Notes: generated from the letters alone by a model not told the origin. A stretch of 64,000 nucleotides of DNA from Tetrapyrgos nigripes (GCA_013368315.1 JAACJM010000032.1:248001-312000), one strand, 5' to 3'; counted from the first letter of the stretch, positions 1 through 14,500 are shown. Made by a program: numbers and translations.

Positions 1-2104
1 GAGTTTCCGGCCTCCTACGATTTCAAAGTCCAGTTTCCGTGATAAAGTAAGAAGATACGAATCAGGAGGCAATGAAAAGCATAACTTATACTGTCGGTTG
101 CATGTAGATTCAGAGGTACAACGAATGACAGCCAATGTATTTCGGCTCAGCTCAGCGCGCACAGTGCGCATGCCCCTGCATGTAGCTCGATACATTGTAT
201 ATCAGTTTTTTACTTCCTCATTACCTTCCCAGCCTACCGACCTACCTAATTCCAATCTCCTGACCTCTGCTGATGGCTGTAACGCGCTATCTACCACGTA
301 TGCTGCTTGGACTCAGCCTCGGAGGCTGCTGTTCCGATGTGAAACCCCGGTCCGACCCGACAAATCCGAAATCGGATTTGTGATTTGAACCTTGAGTCCT
401 TGACCATCCCGAGTGCGGTAATGTAAAGCGATAACACGCCGAAAAGGGACAATTTCCGCTCGACGGAAATGTGACCAGGTATGGGTACCGAAATAAGATT
501 TATGAAACGAGTCCAAATAGAAAGGTGATATATTTGGGCACCTTTCGGGACATTTGATTGGTGTACAGACACATGGCATATCAAATCTACTGAAAAAAGT
601 ACAAAAAGGCCTTGAATCTGTACAATTATTCAAACAAAGGAAAGATTACCTATCAATTGTGCAGATTTATGTACAGAAACGTGGTGTATCTGGACTCCGG
701 ATACATGTACGACTACAGGTCTATCTGAACTCCGGATAGGTGTCCCGGTATATCATATTTCTGCAGTCCTGGCACGACGCTGGTGCGTTTCCAATGCGTC
801 AACTTGGAGACCCTGACGCGTTAGCACAACAGATAGAAAAATAAGCACAAAATATTGACCATCATCAAGCTTACTCCTAGCTGACGCCTAGAGCGACTAG
901 AGATGACGGAGACGGATAACAAGAGCCTCGAAACATGGTAAACAACAGTGAGAGCAAAACTTGCTTACAACCCGATGACACTCTCCCAGACTCCACCTGT
1001 CCCAAGAATGTCGTGTTCCAATACGGTCTGCTGCACAGTTCGGCACATTCATTACAGATCGTGGCTCTATAACAGACGGTAAGTAACACTTTGCGGGTCA
1101 CTGGGTATTCAGTGAAGTACCTTTTTCTCGGTAATGCAGCTCTAAGTAGAGCCAGAGATACCAGAGAGCGCTAGAGCGATGTGAAATGCAACTCGGAACA
1201 TCATAGACTTTTGCGCTTCAGGTGAAGTAGGCTATGTATCAAGTACAGACGTCCGAGAGAAGGGAGAGGAAGAGGACAAGAGTTTGCAGACACATCAGGG
1301 CCATATTGTCGCTTTTCACGTTATGTCGAAGGTAAATTTGGGAAGAGTAGTACGCAGTAGCAAAGAAATAAGAATAGCAGAACGCACACTAGAGCGATAG
1401 TCAGCGTCACACATGTGCTCACTGCTCCAATCCAGGCTTCTACGTGCAACTCCAGGTCAGTATTGCCAATACTCCTAGGTCCATCTTTGGTAGGGAGCAA
1501 AAGGAATTGAAGTCCAGTCCCATACCCACTCTCACTGAGAGAAAACAGACATTGTCAGTACCTCCCTCAAAACAAAGAAAAAGAAATGTAAAACAGAAGG
1601 CACACTGTATCACCGCTGTGCCCTTCACTTACGTCACTCACCAGCCCATGAAACGCTCTGAATGGCCCAAAATGTCATTTCTCAATCGTTTCTCCAGGAC
1701 AATAGGCAGATTTAGGACTTTGAAGGTACGAGGCATTTTCAGGGGGTGCTGGACACAAAGAACAATAGGTTACTAGTAGTACAGAGTATGCGGTCAAAGA
1801 AGGTGCAAGAAGAAGAGAACAGCTGATGAGAAGAGATGGTGAAGTAGAAAAATAAACGTACTCGTAAGCAGTGAAAACCACAGGAGTCTCTGGAGTGAGG
1901 TTCTTGATGTAAGACTACAAAGCGAGTGAGAAAATAACGTGAGTGATAACGTCAGACAGGTCATTGCCATTGGAATGGTAAGGATGGTAAAGTCCCGATG
2001 ATATAGTGGGCATTGACCTGGATGTCAACAAGAACGCATTAGCAAACGCAAAATACTAAACTCCAGAAAAAATACTCACCGCCTCCCCGCATGCGAATAA
2101 ACAT
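1..2104. other. Gene-free left flank
   Basis: No stretch here gives a recognisable protein on either strand. The reading frames are short (up to about 110 codons), lack domain motifs and do not join through plausible introns. The region ends exactly where the HIR1-like coding sequence stops matching its family, so it may include sequence brought in by the rearrangement that truncated that gene. No tRNA, LTR or obvious terminal inverted repeat was seen. Confidence 0.5.
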
Positions 2105-3663
2105 TCACATTTCGTCGGGTTCGAAATCAAATACAACGATGGTTCCGTCTGAGGAGGCGGCGTAGAGGGTCATTCCGTCCCAGGACCTGTGGTGTATACT
2201 AAAGGAAAGGATATAAGAATATAAGAATATAAAATGACTGGGAAAGGGCAGACAGATGCGCACCAACTGAGATCCATAATCTGCCTCTCAAACACCTCCT
2301 TCGCCACAATAAGCGGCCTAGTAGATTTAGTCTGCCATACCGAAACCGAACGATCATCCGCACCAAGAGCCACGACGGAGCATATATTTGACGTGGCTAC
2401 TGGTACTGAAGGATTGCGTAGGAAGATATGGGGGTTGTATGCCTAGGATCAAGATCACTTTAGCTTTGGAACACCAAAAAAAAAAAAAAAAAGCAAAAAA
2501 GCAAAAATTAGATGAATAAGAAACAGAGATCACATACAGCAACCTCAACAGTATTCTCATGCCCAACCAAACTAATCTCCGATGTCCATGTTCCACGAGT
2601 GAAAACAGCAGCAATGAAGACGAATCCTTTGTTATTCGTTGCGTTTGACGCTGTGATATGTGCACCATCTGGGGACTAGCTACAAGTTTGGGATGTTTGC
2701 GTTTCGTTTCGTGAGCACACTTGGGTATAACCAAAGCAAAAAGTATAGCGAACCCAAACTCATCTCAACCTTCTAAAAAACGTACTCACAGGAGAATCCT
2801 CGAAAGGCTTCTTCACCTCGGCTTCCAATCCCCAATCCGTCGTGCGCCAAATTTTGACAGACCGGTCGTCTGATTGAGTAGCGAGGAATTCTCCGACGGG
2901 ATCCCGGCATCCCGGCATACGCCTTTAACAAAACCTTGATGTTGGTCTATCTTTGTTATTCGCTCTAATTTACATCGGGAGCGAGTGAGTCAGTATGCAT
3001 CTGAAAGAGGGAGAAGAGGGAGAACGCACCCAATGTATATCCACACCAAATGATGATATTTGAGTCCAAGCCGACAGAAGCCAGATATCTGTCTCCAGGA
3101 GCCCAAGCTACGTCAGTTACATCTGGTTAAAACAAGTCAGAAACAGTGTGGGTTCAGGCGAATAAACGCCAAAGAAAACACGCCCACCACTCTCATGTCC
3201 AGGTAACCGCTTCATCTTCATAGGTTTCCAACCCTCCATCTGAACCCCAAACCTTCCCTCGCGAATTCCTAACCACCTCCAGTCAGTTAACATTCCCATG
3301 TTTTCAACGTTGAAGGACTAGAGAAAACTCCACTACTCACGGATCCAAATCCCAAATCATCACAATCTCATCATCACTTCCACTCGCTAACCACCTTCCA
3401 GAATAAGCCCAACGAACAGTAAGGACAGGTCCAGTGTGCATTGTGAGCGTCCATAATGATTTCGGGGGTTTATTCGATGCCTCAGAAGCAGGGTTTAGAA
3501 TGGGTTTCGTGCTCCATATTCGGACTTTGGCGCCTAATCCTCCGGTAGCGATTCTTGACCCGTCTGGGTGGACGTGTACAGAGAAGATTGAGAGGCGTTT
3601 GGTAGAGTCAGATTTGGCAGAGGAGTCTTTGTGGACTACCCATGCTGGTTTGGTGAAGTGCAT
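2105..3663 (-). pseudogene. HIR1: Decayed, 3'-truncated HIR1/HIRA histone chaperone WD40 gene
   Basis: HIR1/HIRA is the WD40 subunit of the HIR complex, which deposits H3-H4 independently of replication. The N-terminal beta-propeller is readable across several exons: it starts with MHFTKPAWVVHKDSS, then IATGGLGAKVRIWSTKP, ASGSDDEIVMIWDLDP, VTDVAWAPGDRYLASVGLD, DPVGEFLATQSDDRSVKIW, SPDGAHITASNATNNKGF and ALGADDRSVSVWQTKS. Lesions seen: a frameshift near 3231-3250, between the KVWGSD and EGWKPM segments; an 8-base tandem duplication (2903-2910 repeated at 2911-2918) that shifts frame; a splice donor reading AT instead of GT at 2763-2762; a conserved Trp codon changed to TAG at 2676-2678; and a stop at 2105-2107, just after FDFEPDEM. 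Everything downstream in the family (the last propeller part and the long C-terminal Hira domain) is missing. It is almost certainly non-functional. A working copy should exist elsewhere, because the gene is widely conserved. Confidence 0.85.
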
Positions 3664-4328
3664 GCCCGGTTCAACGGGGTAGATTCAGAGGTATGGTTGT
3701 TTCACTGCCAAAATATGGATTTCCACTGATTTTATAGGTGGAAATACAACTGGGAAATGTTTTCAGAAAGTTTCAGGCTAGCTTCTCAAGAGGCGCATTT
3801 GTTGACGCGGAAAAGCTGGAAGGAGGGTGTACGCCCACTCGTACACCTACTGAGCAGAAAAGAAACGGACTCATTATGTGCTAGCTCTGCCTCCTTCGCG
3901 ACGCGTCGCGACGTCTTTCTTCTAACTTCTCCTTTAGGAGCCTCAACCTCACTTCACGCGCGCGTTTTGCAGGGTCTCCTTCGTCTATGATAGGAGTCGA
4001 ATGAAAGGTTGCGTGTGCCAGTCATCGTGACTCGGAGTCCAGTGTATCAAAATTCTGATCATGAAAGGCTGTTCAGGCTGTTCAGGCTAAAGTTCTGCAG
4101 CTTCAACTTGGCTTCAGCTTCTACTTGGATTGGTAAGTTGAAGGCGGAGGATCGCCGCTTTCAATAGTGGTTAGTCAGTAGATTGATAATTCTCCCATTA
4201 TTCATCTTGAAGCTTCAAATTCCTCCAAAAGCGGAATAGATGTCTATCATAGCCAGCCCAACCTTAAAAAGGCCAGCTTTCATTCACTGTAAACACAACT
4301 TTCGAAAGACCTTCTGGCAATCGTCACC
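3664..4328. other. Intergenic region upstream of the Old Yellow Enzyme gene
   Basis: This 665-base interval lies between the diverging HIR1 pseudogene and the oxidoreductase gene. It holds the presumed promoter and 5' UTR of the latter, with a TTAAAAA run about 65 bases before the ATG. I see no coding region and no repeat of note. Confidence 0.4.
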
Positions 4329-5647
4329 ATGACTTCCTCACTAGACACCAGCCCATTCCCCAAACCTAAACTCTTCCAACCCACCTCCCTCGGTTCCCTT
4401 ACCCTCCAACACCGCATCGTCCTCGCCCCTCTCACTCGAATGAGATCCACCAACGACACATTCACCCCTCTTCCTATCGTTCCTTCCTACTACGCCCAAC
4501 GCGCATCCGTCCCAGGTACATTCCTCATCTCCGAAGGTACCGCAGTCACCGCGAAAGGGTTAGGATGGCCGAACACACCGGGAATCTGGAGCGACGAGCA
4601 GATAAAGCAGTGGAAAAATGTTACGAATGCGGTACACGAGAGGAAGAGTTTTATCTTTTCACAGCTGTTTGCTGCGGGACGTGTAGTAGATCCAACGTTT
4701 TTGAAGAGCGTTGATCCATCGTTTGTTGTATCGGGTCCTTCGGATATTCCTCTGAGTTCTTCTGGGTTCGCTGAAGGACAAGGACAGGGCCATGTACACC
4801 CTTTAACGATCGCCGAAATCAAAGAATACGTCCGCGCATTCGGGCAAACGGCTAAAAACGCAGTAGAAGGAGCAGGATTTGATGGTGTAGAGGTACATTT
4901 GGCGAATGGGTACCTTTTGGATCAGTTTTTGCAGGATACGAGTAATCAAAGGACGGATGAGTATGGTGGGAGTGTGGAGAATAGGACTAGATTTCCGTTA
5001 GAGGTGGTTGAAGAAGTTGTTCGAGCTCTTGGAGGCGCGGAGGAGAAGGTTGGGATTAGGTTAAGCCCGTGGAGTGCGTTCCAAGGTAGATCTTTTCTTT
5101 CAGTCAGTTCGAGGAATGTACGCTAATTTCATCTTGGTTTTTTCTACAGACATGAGGATGAAAGATCCCAAACCTACATTTGCGTTTCTAACCAGGAAAC
5201 TAAAGGAATCTTTCCCCAATCTCGCGTACCTCCATGTCATCGAACCACGGATTTCTGGAGCTAGCGACGTTGATGTTGTCGAGGAGTTGGAGACGGAATC
5301 GAACGACTTTTTACGAGAAATATGGGCACCGAAGCCATTCATCTCTGCAGGAGGATATAATCGCGAGTCGGCGATTAAGAGGGTGGAGGAACATGATGGG
5401 GCTGGGCTGATTGCTTTTGGGCGGTTGTTCATTTCTAATGTGAGCATTACTACTCCATCGTCTTTTTTCATTCGTCCTGATCTTTGAATTTTTTCTCAAA
5501 TTTCAGCCTGATCTACCATTTCGTTTATCACGAAAGATCCCGTTGGCATCGTACGATCGCCAGACGTTTTATTCTCCAAGTGACAATAGTGGCAAGGGGT
5601 ACACTGATTATTCGTTTTCTGAAGAGTTCAAGGAGTCAAAATATTAA
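4329..5647 (+). CDS. Old Yellow Enzyme family NADH:flavin oxidoreductase
   Basis: This is an FMN-dependent ene-reductase of the Old Yellow Enzyme family, a TIM barrel that reduces activated C=C bonds with NAD(P)H and is probably cytosolic. Exons 4329-5085, 5150-5439 and 5507-5647 give 395 residues, a normal family length. Seen motifs: the N-terminal LFQPTSLGSLTLQHRIVLAPLTRMRS start of the barrel in two parts (LFQPTSLGSL, RIVLAPLTRMRS), the active-site EVHLANGYLLDQF with its His-Asn pair and following Tyr, RTDEYGGSVENRTRF, and the late phosphate-binding FISAGGYNRESA and GLIAFGRLFISN. Introns of 64 and 67 nt have GT-AG ends and keep the frame. There is no signal peptide. Family assignment is secure. 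The physiological substrate cannot be read from sequence; fungal relatives act on enones or in secondary metabolism, but no biosynthetic cluster surrounds it. Confidence 0.92.
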
Positions 5648-5797
5648 CTTTTACTAGTAATGGGATGGGGACTTTAAAACGTACTTTACTACTACCTAGC
5701 TATAGAAATCAAAGTGTAAAAGGATAGGGCCAGACCCGGCGTAGGCTCGATGTATCAGTAGTAACCTTGAAACCAATACTTCGTTGACAAATACTTG

Positions 5798-5874
5798 TAG
5801 CGCCAAGGCAGCTAGTAGATATCTGAGGGAACAAACACCTAATAGCGCCAAAGCAGCTAATAAGTATCTGGGGG
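5798..5874. repeat. Imperfect 2-copy tandem repeat, 32-nt motif spaced 45 nt
   Basis: Two diverged copies of a motif beginning TAGCGCCAARGCAGCTART occur at 5798-5829 and 5843-5874. They lie in the 3' intergenic space (5648-6219) between the converging oxidoreductase and tannase genes. Nothing else is seen in this interval, and no function is apparent. Confidence 0.55.
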
Positions 5875-6219
5875 TTGAGGAGGTTGACAAGCGCGAAGCG
5901 TTGCGTAGCCACTCAAGAATTCTCACTTCGGGCAGAAGGTAAGTTGGTAGGCAAAGTAGTGATTCGGCTTCACTCTAATACAATGTGGCCTGGTATCTGG
6001 TATCTATAGTACTGCGAGTTCTTGTAGAATACAAGAATACCTTTTAGGAGATCAAGGAATATTCGTTACTTATGAGTCAAGGAATTGAGGAGAAGTAGAT
6101 AGAAAATATAATCTAATCAATGCAAGTAACAGTAATTCGAAGGTAGATATGAAAAATGCCATCGGTCCATCACACAAAGCTGAATATTAATATACCGACA
6201 GGTAGATAAACGACGTTCA

Positions 6220-8181
6220 TCAGTCAGACACCGGTTGACACGACCAGCTCTCTGGTTTCGTGCTATCTCCCACCCCATCATAAGTGTTCCTCAATGGGAA
6301 CCTACAATGCTTCCTCGAAAATTCAACCCCAAGACTATTCGTGTCATTCACAAACTTCGTCCCTTCAATCGTCTCCGGAGCCGCACCCTCTTCAACCCAT
6401 CGAACAGTAGCCATCAAGACGTTCTTCTCCGGATCGGTATAATCACTTCCAGGAGACGTATCATCAAGTAGCACCTGTCCGACATTCCAAGCTCCAGGAC
6501 CGGTGAAACAGTGGAACATACCACTAATACGGAAAAGTCGATAAAAGTCGTCCATCTGAGAGGTTGACAGGTCCATAGTACTCGAAACATGGTCGTAGTA
6601 AGTCTCCGAACTTTCAGGAGATATTAAGGAATCGGTTTGGCCGTGGTACGAAAGGAGTTTGCCTCCTCGGTTTTTGAATGCAGAGATGTCTCCCTTGAAG
6701 GTGGAGATGTTGAAGGGATCTTGATCTATACATTTTTTCCAATCGGATGGTCCGAGGGTTTTGGGGTCGAGATTGGGGTCGCTGTTGACGACGAATTTGA
6801 ACCAATCCTATACGATTTTCAATGGGGAAGCTTAAGGTAAGGAACCAGAGGTTGACACAACTGCAATATCGAACTTACAAACCCAGATACATCTCCTGCC
6901 AACACAACACGTAACGCGTCTGAAATTTCCGAACCAGGGACAAGACGAGGATAGATGAACTCGTCTCCAATGAAGAAAGGGCTGAATACCTTCCTCACTG
7001 TATCGGCTTGTTCTGGCGTGATACAACTCGTTGAATTCGAATCTGCCGAGCAAACGATATCCGGACTGGGGGCGTAATTGCACAAATGAGGATCCTCAAT
7101 GATCCCATCTTCCACTCCGTCAATTGTATCGCATTGCTTCAAAATATCTGGATTGACGATGTTGAGCCAGGCTTCCGCGGGTACGAAAGAAGGTGCGTCG
7201 GGAGTTCCTGTAAGGCTGAAGATGTAACTAGAGTCGTCCATGAGCTTGTTCCATTGGTTGGCTGGGGCACCGGCGACGACGCCGTCAAAGTCTTCGGGGA
7301 AGTCTTGGATAGATTTAAGGCCTTGGCGACCACCTGTAGAATATGTGTCAATGAATCATTATGGATCCGTACAGCAGACAGCGGCCACCTACCTGTAGAA
7401 CATCCAAGATAGTATGATTTCGTGTGTTCATGGCCATAGAAAGTCTTGGTTATCTCTTTCCCAACAACCACACCGGTGTGGAGGCTGTTTCAAACATTCG
7501 TTCAGTCAAATCGTCGTTCTGGAGCAGGAAAAGCTTTACTTACGAGCGATAGACAAAGTCCTCAAGAACGTCCGAATTGTTTAGGAACGATTGTCCAGAA
7601 AAGCCATCATGACCATTGTTGGCACCGACAGTCGCGAAACCCAAAGAAGAGGTGTATGCCATATCAGCAAACTGGATACCTGTGTGCCACACCATCGTTA
7701 CATTGTTAGTATATTTCAAGGACGCAAGGAGCACTCTGAACTGACATCCTGCAAACGCTCCATTGCCCGTACTCAAAAACCTCCCCGTCCAATTCCTAGG
7801 AAGCCAAGTTTCCATATGAATCCCTGACCGTCCGGAAGTCTGAACGTCTAGCGAAATCCGACAGACATCTGCTCGAACGATCAGAGATGCAGGATAAACG
7901 GGTTCAATCACGCATGAAGGATCCCGGTCAGAGTCGGTGAACGTGAGATTGGTTCCTTGGGTAACGAACTCTGCGAAGCGGACTGTCGCGTTAGGAATGG
8001 AGCTGTTGAGCTGTGAAGCGATTAAGGAGCATTTCGAGTCGAAATCATCCACAGGGTCCCCGGATCTCGAGGCGAGGTGTCCAGCGACTAGGCTACTGCT
8101 GTAGCTTGTGCACGACGTCGAGAGACTCGCCGACAACAGTAGTAGTAGGACTGGCAGGAGTGGCGACTTCCGGGAAAACAT
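6220..8181 (-). CDS. Secreted tannase / feruloyl esterase (alpha/beta hydrolase)
   Basis: This is a secreted serine esterase of the tannase/feruloyl esterase family, which hydrolyses gallate or hydroxycinnamate esters of plant polymers. Exons 8181-7746, 7679-7544, 7484-7393, 7333-6879 and 6807-6220 give 568 residues. The N-terminus is a clear signal peptide (basic start, a run of leucines, then a small-residue cleavage area). Catalytic features: the nucleophile in GCSTGGRQGLKS, the acid in SYHGQTDSL, and the histidine in ISGMFHCFTGPGAW. The Cys directly before the Ser and the Cys directly after the His match the family's CS-D-HC arrangement, in which a disulfide tethers the triad. ATVGANNGHDG is also conserved. 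Intron 1 needs donor GTCAGT so that the junction reads GC-IQFADM; it has a TACTAAC branch site. Many NxS/T sites fit secretion. The enzyme is intact. Tannase versus feruloyl esterase cannot be decided by eye. Confidence 0.92.
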
Positions 8182-8350
8182 GGAGGGTTCAGGTTTTCTA
8201 CACTCTTCGGAGTTGGAGTGCAGGGGATTTATATAAGAGGCGGATTTTGACTACTGATCTGCAGTAGTGTTCAGTACAAGCCGTGGGGACGACTCCTACG
8301 TCTCTCCTTGCCATTGTGCATGGCGCGGACCCGAAAGATGCTCCACATGA

Positions 8351-9339
8351 GTCAACATTGAGGCTACCGCTGCTCAATTCTTCCAACACTATGCTGCACT
8401 GCGTCTACCCACCACAAACGACTATATCATTGGTATGTCCTTGTCGAGTTTTTCGAGAGACCGTTCAAAGTAATGATCATTGGCTCGTTCTTCTCCCCCG
8501 CAGCCAACCCAGGCTCATATCTTTGGCTTGTCCAAGATCGCCCTGTCCAGCCTCAAGGTGAATGCCAAGGTATAGACGACTACAAATACGGACTTTCTGG
8601 TGGCAAAATGCCTGGTTACTCGACGGGAGATTTCAAGAAGAACGGTCGGGACGGTGTAGTGTCGAGGTACTTGAGCCGGTATGTCCATTACGCGTTGGGT
8701 ACGGTGAGTGCATTCATGGTCTTTTTTTTACCCACAAACTCGTTGAACCTAATTTTTTTTTCCCCTATAGGCTGATAATGGTACGGGAGATACTAGTTGT
8801 CAGGCTTGGGTAGGTGTTCAGGGCTCGGTTCTTAGGCGTATTTTTCATTCATCGGCACCTCTCTTTCTCCATTTCTCTCAGACTCGAGGCTCTACCCATC
8901 TAGAGCGAGGAAACAACTTTATCAGCATGCTCAAGAACCTACCTAGTGGCATGCCCACAACGCACACAATCGATATGATTGAAGGAGTCTCGCATCAGAA
9001 CGACCAGATGTTCAACAGCACGCAGTTGATCAAGGCAAAGGGTGAGTAGTCCTCAAGTAAATTGACTATACTCGTGCTGAATAGTAACACTGTCTTGGCA
9101 ATGCTTTATCTATGAATTACAGCTTTTCAAAGACGTCTCCACGAACGAACCGTTGCAAACCTCGAGCGATCCTTCCGATAGTGTGTTCCAAGGGTGGCAA
9201 CAGCGGTAACAGCGCCAGTAGCAGTGGTAGCAGTGGGAGCAATGGTAGCAATGGTGCCCTGTCATCTGGCATTGTTTCAAAGACCAATGAGCTACTAGGA
9301 TTTGGAATGTTGTTCACCTTGGGCGGCTTGTTGCTGTAG
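8351..9339 (+). pseudogene. Broken C-terminal half of a secreted alpha/beta hydrolase
   Basis: Exons at about 8351-8432, 8504-8703, 8771-8809, 8882-9041 and from 9123 encode ANPGSYLWLVQDRP, a GIDDYKYGLSGGKMPGYS block, YVHYALGT-ADNGTGDTSCQAW, THLERGNNFISML and EGVSHQNDQMFNST. This matches, exon by exon, the C-terminal half of the intact gene at 33071-34759. The N-terminal half, with the signal peptide and the nucleophile Ser, is missing. Just upstream of the first matching residues the frame hits a TGA, and about 170 bases further on lies the start of the divergent tannase gene. At the 3' end, the Ser/Gly/Asn-rich linker and hydrophobic tail (LLGFGMLFTLGGLLL) lie in a different frame from the body in every splicing I could construct. 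I read it as a truncated, frameshifted relic. Confidence 0.75.
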
Positions 9340-10236
9340 GTTCGTAACTTCGTTCAAGCTGCCAGTCCCACTGGGCGACCCGTTGCCCGCGATTCGTTTT
9401 TCACGTTACTATTGAAACGCCATTCCTGCATTATGATGATCTGATTCCTCACGGACCTCTCACGATAGACGTTGTTATCGTAGCGTTAATGCTTAAATGG
9501 ATAATATGTAGACGCAGATAACATTTACATTGCTATGTAGACTGTTTAGATACCTAGATGCGATGTAAATGATGATCGAGATGAGGATTCTGAGAGCACT
9601 AGAGCAGACGTACGTCTCGGAACCTTCAGGGAGTGAGTACACACTGAGTAAAATTTGATGCGCATATGCGCCTAGAAAAGCTACATACGGCAGAGCCTCC
9701 ATATAATGAAACAAGTAAGCGAACATACATGATACAGTATGTAAAGCGATAAGGGAAATAATGATACTAGATGCGTATATAGGTCTTGACTCTTCCCTTG
9801 GCACTGTAACATCCATGGGGATCAATAAATGGATGACTAAAAACTAAGTACTTAAGTAAAAGGTAAGGAAACCTGGAACACTAAAAACCCAGAAGAGATT
9901 ACATAGAAGCAGCAAACGAGGGTACGGGAATTTAGGATGTGAAGACCATGAAAATATAAATAAACGATATGTAGACAAGTGGTCGTAAAGGGTAATGGTA
10001 CAACATTGGACTCCGTTTATGCGTATAATTATGAGACTGGTGACGGAAGAAACCAAGAAAGGCTGAAAGCCGTAGATGAGTCACTATAGAGCACCGAGTG
10101 AGATACAGACGTATAGGCAAAGGTATAGGAGGCAGCAGAGGCAACGTCACTGAATGAGTGATGATGGAAGACACACCAACGTTGAAAAGGGACCGAAGAC
10201 ACGCCCTTTACAACAATATGACCTGTCACAAACTCA
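9340..10236. other. Intergenic region
   Basis: About 900 bases between the hydrolase relic and the 3' end of the Rab gene. It is AT-rich with several stop-dense frames. I see no protein motif, RNA gene or terminal inverted repeat. Confidence 0.4.
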
Positions 10237-11596
<1,360 letters not shown>

Positions 11597-14500
11597 TTCG
11601 CTGGGTGGCTAGTCGAGGTTTGCAATGACAAGATGAGAGTTGAGAACAAGGGCGTCATTGTCGCCGGAGCACGATATTGCCTGACGACTCGGCACGTGAC
11701 CTTGCTACACTCAGTTCTGCGCGTCGAAGTCGACCAAGAACCAAACAGCACTTTTCTGGACAACTTTTGGAGTTTCTGACCATGATCTCGTGAAGTAACA
11801 AGGTAAATGCTCGCCAATGATATGACTTTAAGAACATTACGAAGTACTCACTGTCGAACTTCAAACTTGGTTTGAACGTGGTTCAAACTCACACTGACAT
11901 GCTGGTTCGAGCGGCCGTTCAAACCTTTACTCAATCCAGCGCTGGCTACAGGGTTAACAATACAAAAGTGGCACATCTGAGTGCATCAAGCTCTTGCTGA
12001 TAATTTTCACTGTCTCAGCTGCTTGCCTATCTCACTCTACTGTTTGACACAGAAGACTCAGGAACTGTTCCGATTCGTCCTCTTCTACAATTTGAACTCC
12101 AATTTCAAATCCATCAGCCTCAACAATCTGATCCTAATCTTGAGCGGTCAATTATTCCAATGCTCAGTGCTGTTCCTTATTCCTATACATCACGACCTGC
12201 TCCTTCTTCTATCTTGATCCTCTGATGCAGGTGGGTGTTGTGAGTAGTAATGGTTGATGGTTTTGAAGAATCAGATAGTATACCCAGCAAGTGATTGTTC
12301 TCCCACTTCACAGAGATATCTCTACAAGATGGCGCGCTCATGCGCCACATTTTCTCGAGCACGAAATGATGCTCTCCCATGCAAAGCCGGCTCGTGATTC
12401 GTGAACCAGTGTGGTTATTCCCTGCACTCGAACAGGGCTCCGACATTCAAGTAGGTAGCTTCCCTACTGTGGCATTCCGAGCCAGATTAAAGTCAGACGT
12501 CACACCATTCCGTTCAGGCACTCAGGAACCGAGGTACTGTATGCCAAGAAATCAACGAAAATCTGCTTTGACCTCGATGTGGCTAAAATCAAGTTTGAGT
12601 CTCAACTTCAACTGTTGAATTTGCCCTTCTTTTACTCTGCCCTTGAAACTCCTTCTGGTACCCTGCTAGAACATGACCCAGGGTGACCCCGTTGACGGAG
12701 GCAGTGAGCACTCCAGGCAAATACTAAACGACAGTGTCTGCAAAAGACCTTACCGCAGTTAGAATTATGCACGGTTCTATATATCCTTATAACCGGCCAG
12801 CCCGGTGTGCATCCATCTATTCATACTAACCATAAACACGAGGTATGCTCAGCTGGTGGTCAGCGTCGCTTTCTTCTGATCAACCATACATCCTCGCAGG
12901 GGCCGTCCGGCATCGGTAACCAAGTCTGAAACTCACGGACGGCGTACATACAGAATGCAGCTGTCTTTCTGTCAAGTGTAATGTCAAAAAGGTATGTCGT
13001 CTGCGTGTTAAGTCCTTGTATGTCTCCTTGTATCATCGTGCTGATAAACATCCAGATTCCGCCGTTCAGCTCGGACTGCATGCTTTGTTGGCCTGTGACT
13101 CATAGTAAATCCGCCAATTCCTCATCGTCTTACTGAGGGGAAATAGCTCTGGGTACTAGCGCTACTAATACAGACTACTGTTTATTTTCCTTTCAAGCCA
13201 TACTGTCACAAAACTGGCCACATTGGCACCTCGGCGTGCCAGCTTCTGATTCTCGAAATCGAAGGGTCAGTCTGAACTTGGGCCTGTCGCGTCGTTTGAG
13301 CCCATCGTGTTTCGCGCATGTCTTGCACATGTCCGCAATATTCCAACACTTTATGTCAGCATTGATTGACCCAGCAACTCTTCAGGTCTTTTGGAATCAG
13401 TGTAACTGACAGTTCGAGACCCGCTCGAAATCAGAACGTGCCAGTCTTCCAGCCTCTAGGCGCGGTCTTCAAATCTGTCCTCAGGTCTAACAAATGTGAT
13501 GTAATTCCATATCCACTTTTAGTTTGTTCCTCGACTCGGAATGACTCGGAAGTTGTGGGTGCGTGCTGTACCTTTCGACGCCATGACGTCATCGTCTCAT
13601 TTACGGTCCCTTTCTCGAAGCAAAATTCAATTCTTCTGTATGTTCAACAAGGCTGTTAGCACTCGGAGAAAGGTACCTGCAAAGGTCGATGACATCATGG
13701 AATAGTGCTTTGGCTTGATAGATGCTCGAGGGTCATACACTGCCTGGAGTTCGAACATTGAAAACGCTGCCCCTTGCTTGGTACTATGACGCAGTCTCTT
13801 TCGAAAGGAGGTTCAAGGACACCGAGGTTTGTCAGAAACACCCCATCCGGAGACGTTGGCCTGCGAACCAGTTCATCAGGCCTAGGATGGATGAATGACA
13901 TGCAGAATACAGTGAAAGTAAGTTCTGCCAGAAAAAGTTAACGGTCTCACTTAAATCAGGGCACGTAGTATAGTATCTTATAGTATTCAATGTTTGCCGG
14001 ATATTTTAGCTCAGTGATTGAAGCATGTCACTAGCCAGTGAGACACAAACTTGCCTTGAAATGGTTACGGTTTCTCAAGGCTGTTTAAGCTTTAGGCTGG
14101 GCATAGAGGGCAACCGTCAAGTTGACGTCGAATAAGTCACTCACCTAGAGAGCTGCAGTTACCATCGGCGTTCCCTCGGTCTTCATATGGAGAACACTGG
14201 CCTGTCCAGTGTCCTGATACGCTGGAGAGAACGTTTGCTCAGTATGAATGACAACTTGATTGAACGTAAAAGATTCAACCTGGTCGGGTACAATTTTGTG
14301 AGACCATCTTTCTGTGGCATCCAGTGTTCCTCAGGCTACCGGTCTAACCAATCTCCTCTGACTTCAAGTTGAAGGCCCGAGAGTCGGACCAGTACAACCG
14401 ACCGCTGTTCCAGTTCCGCCCAGTGATCTTTGAAGCGCTTCAGTACACGAGTATTTCGGGCTCCGAGTCGGAGACAACTCGGAGAAGAAGGACCGTTTTG

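Noticed and set aside
12860..13081. Minus-strand frame ending CEDVWLIRRKRR
   Set aside because: Looks faintly protein-like, but no neighbouring exon, start or family could be identified.
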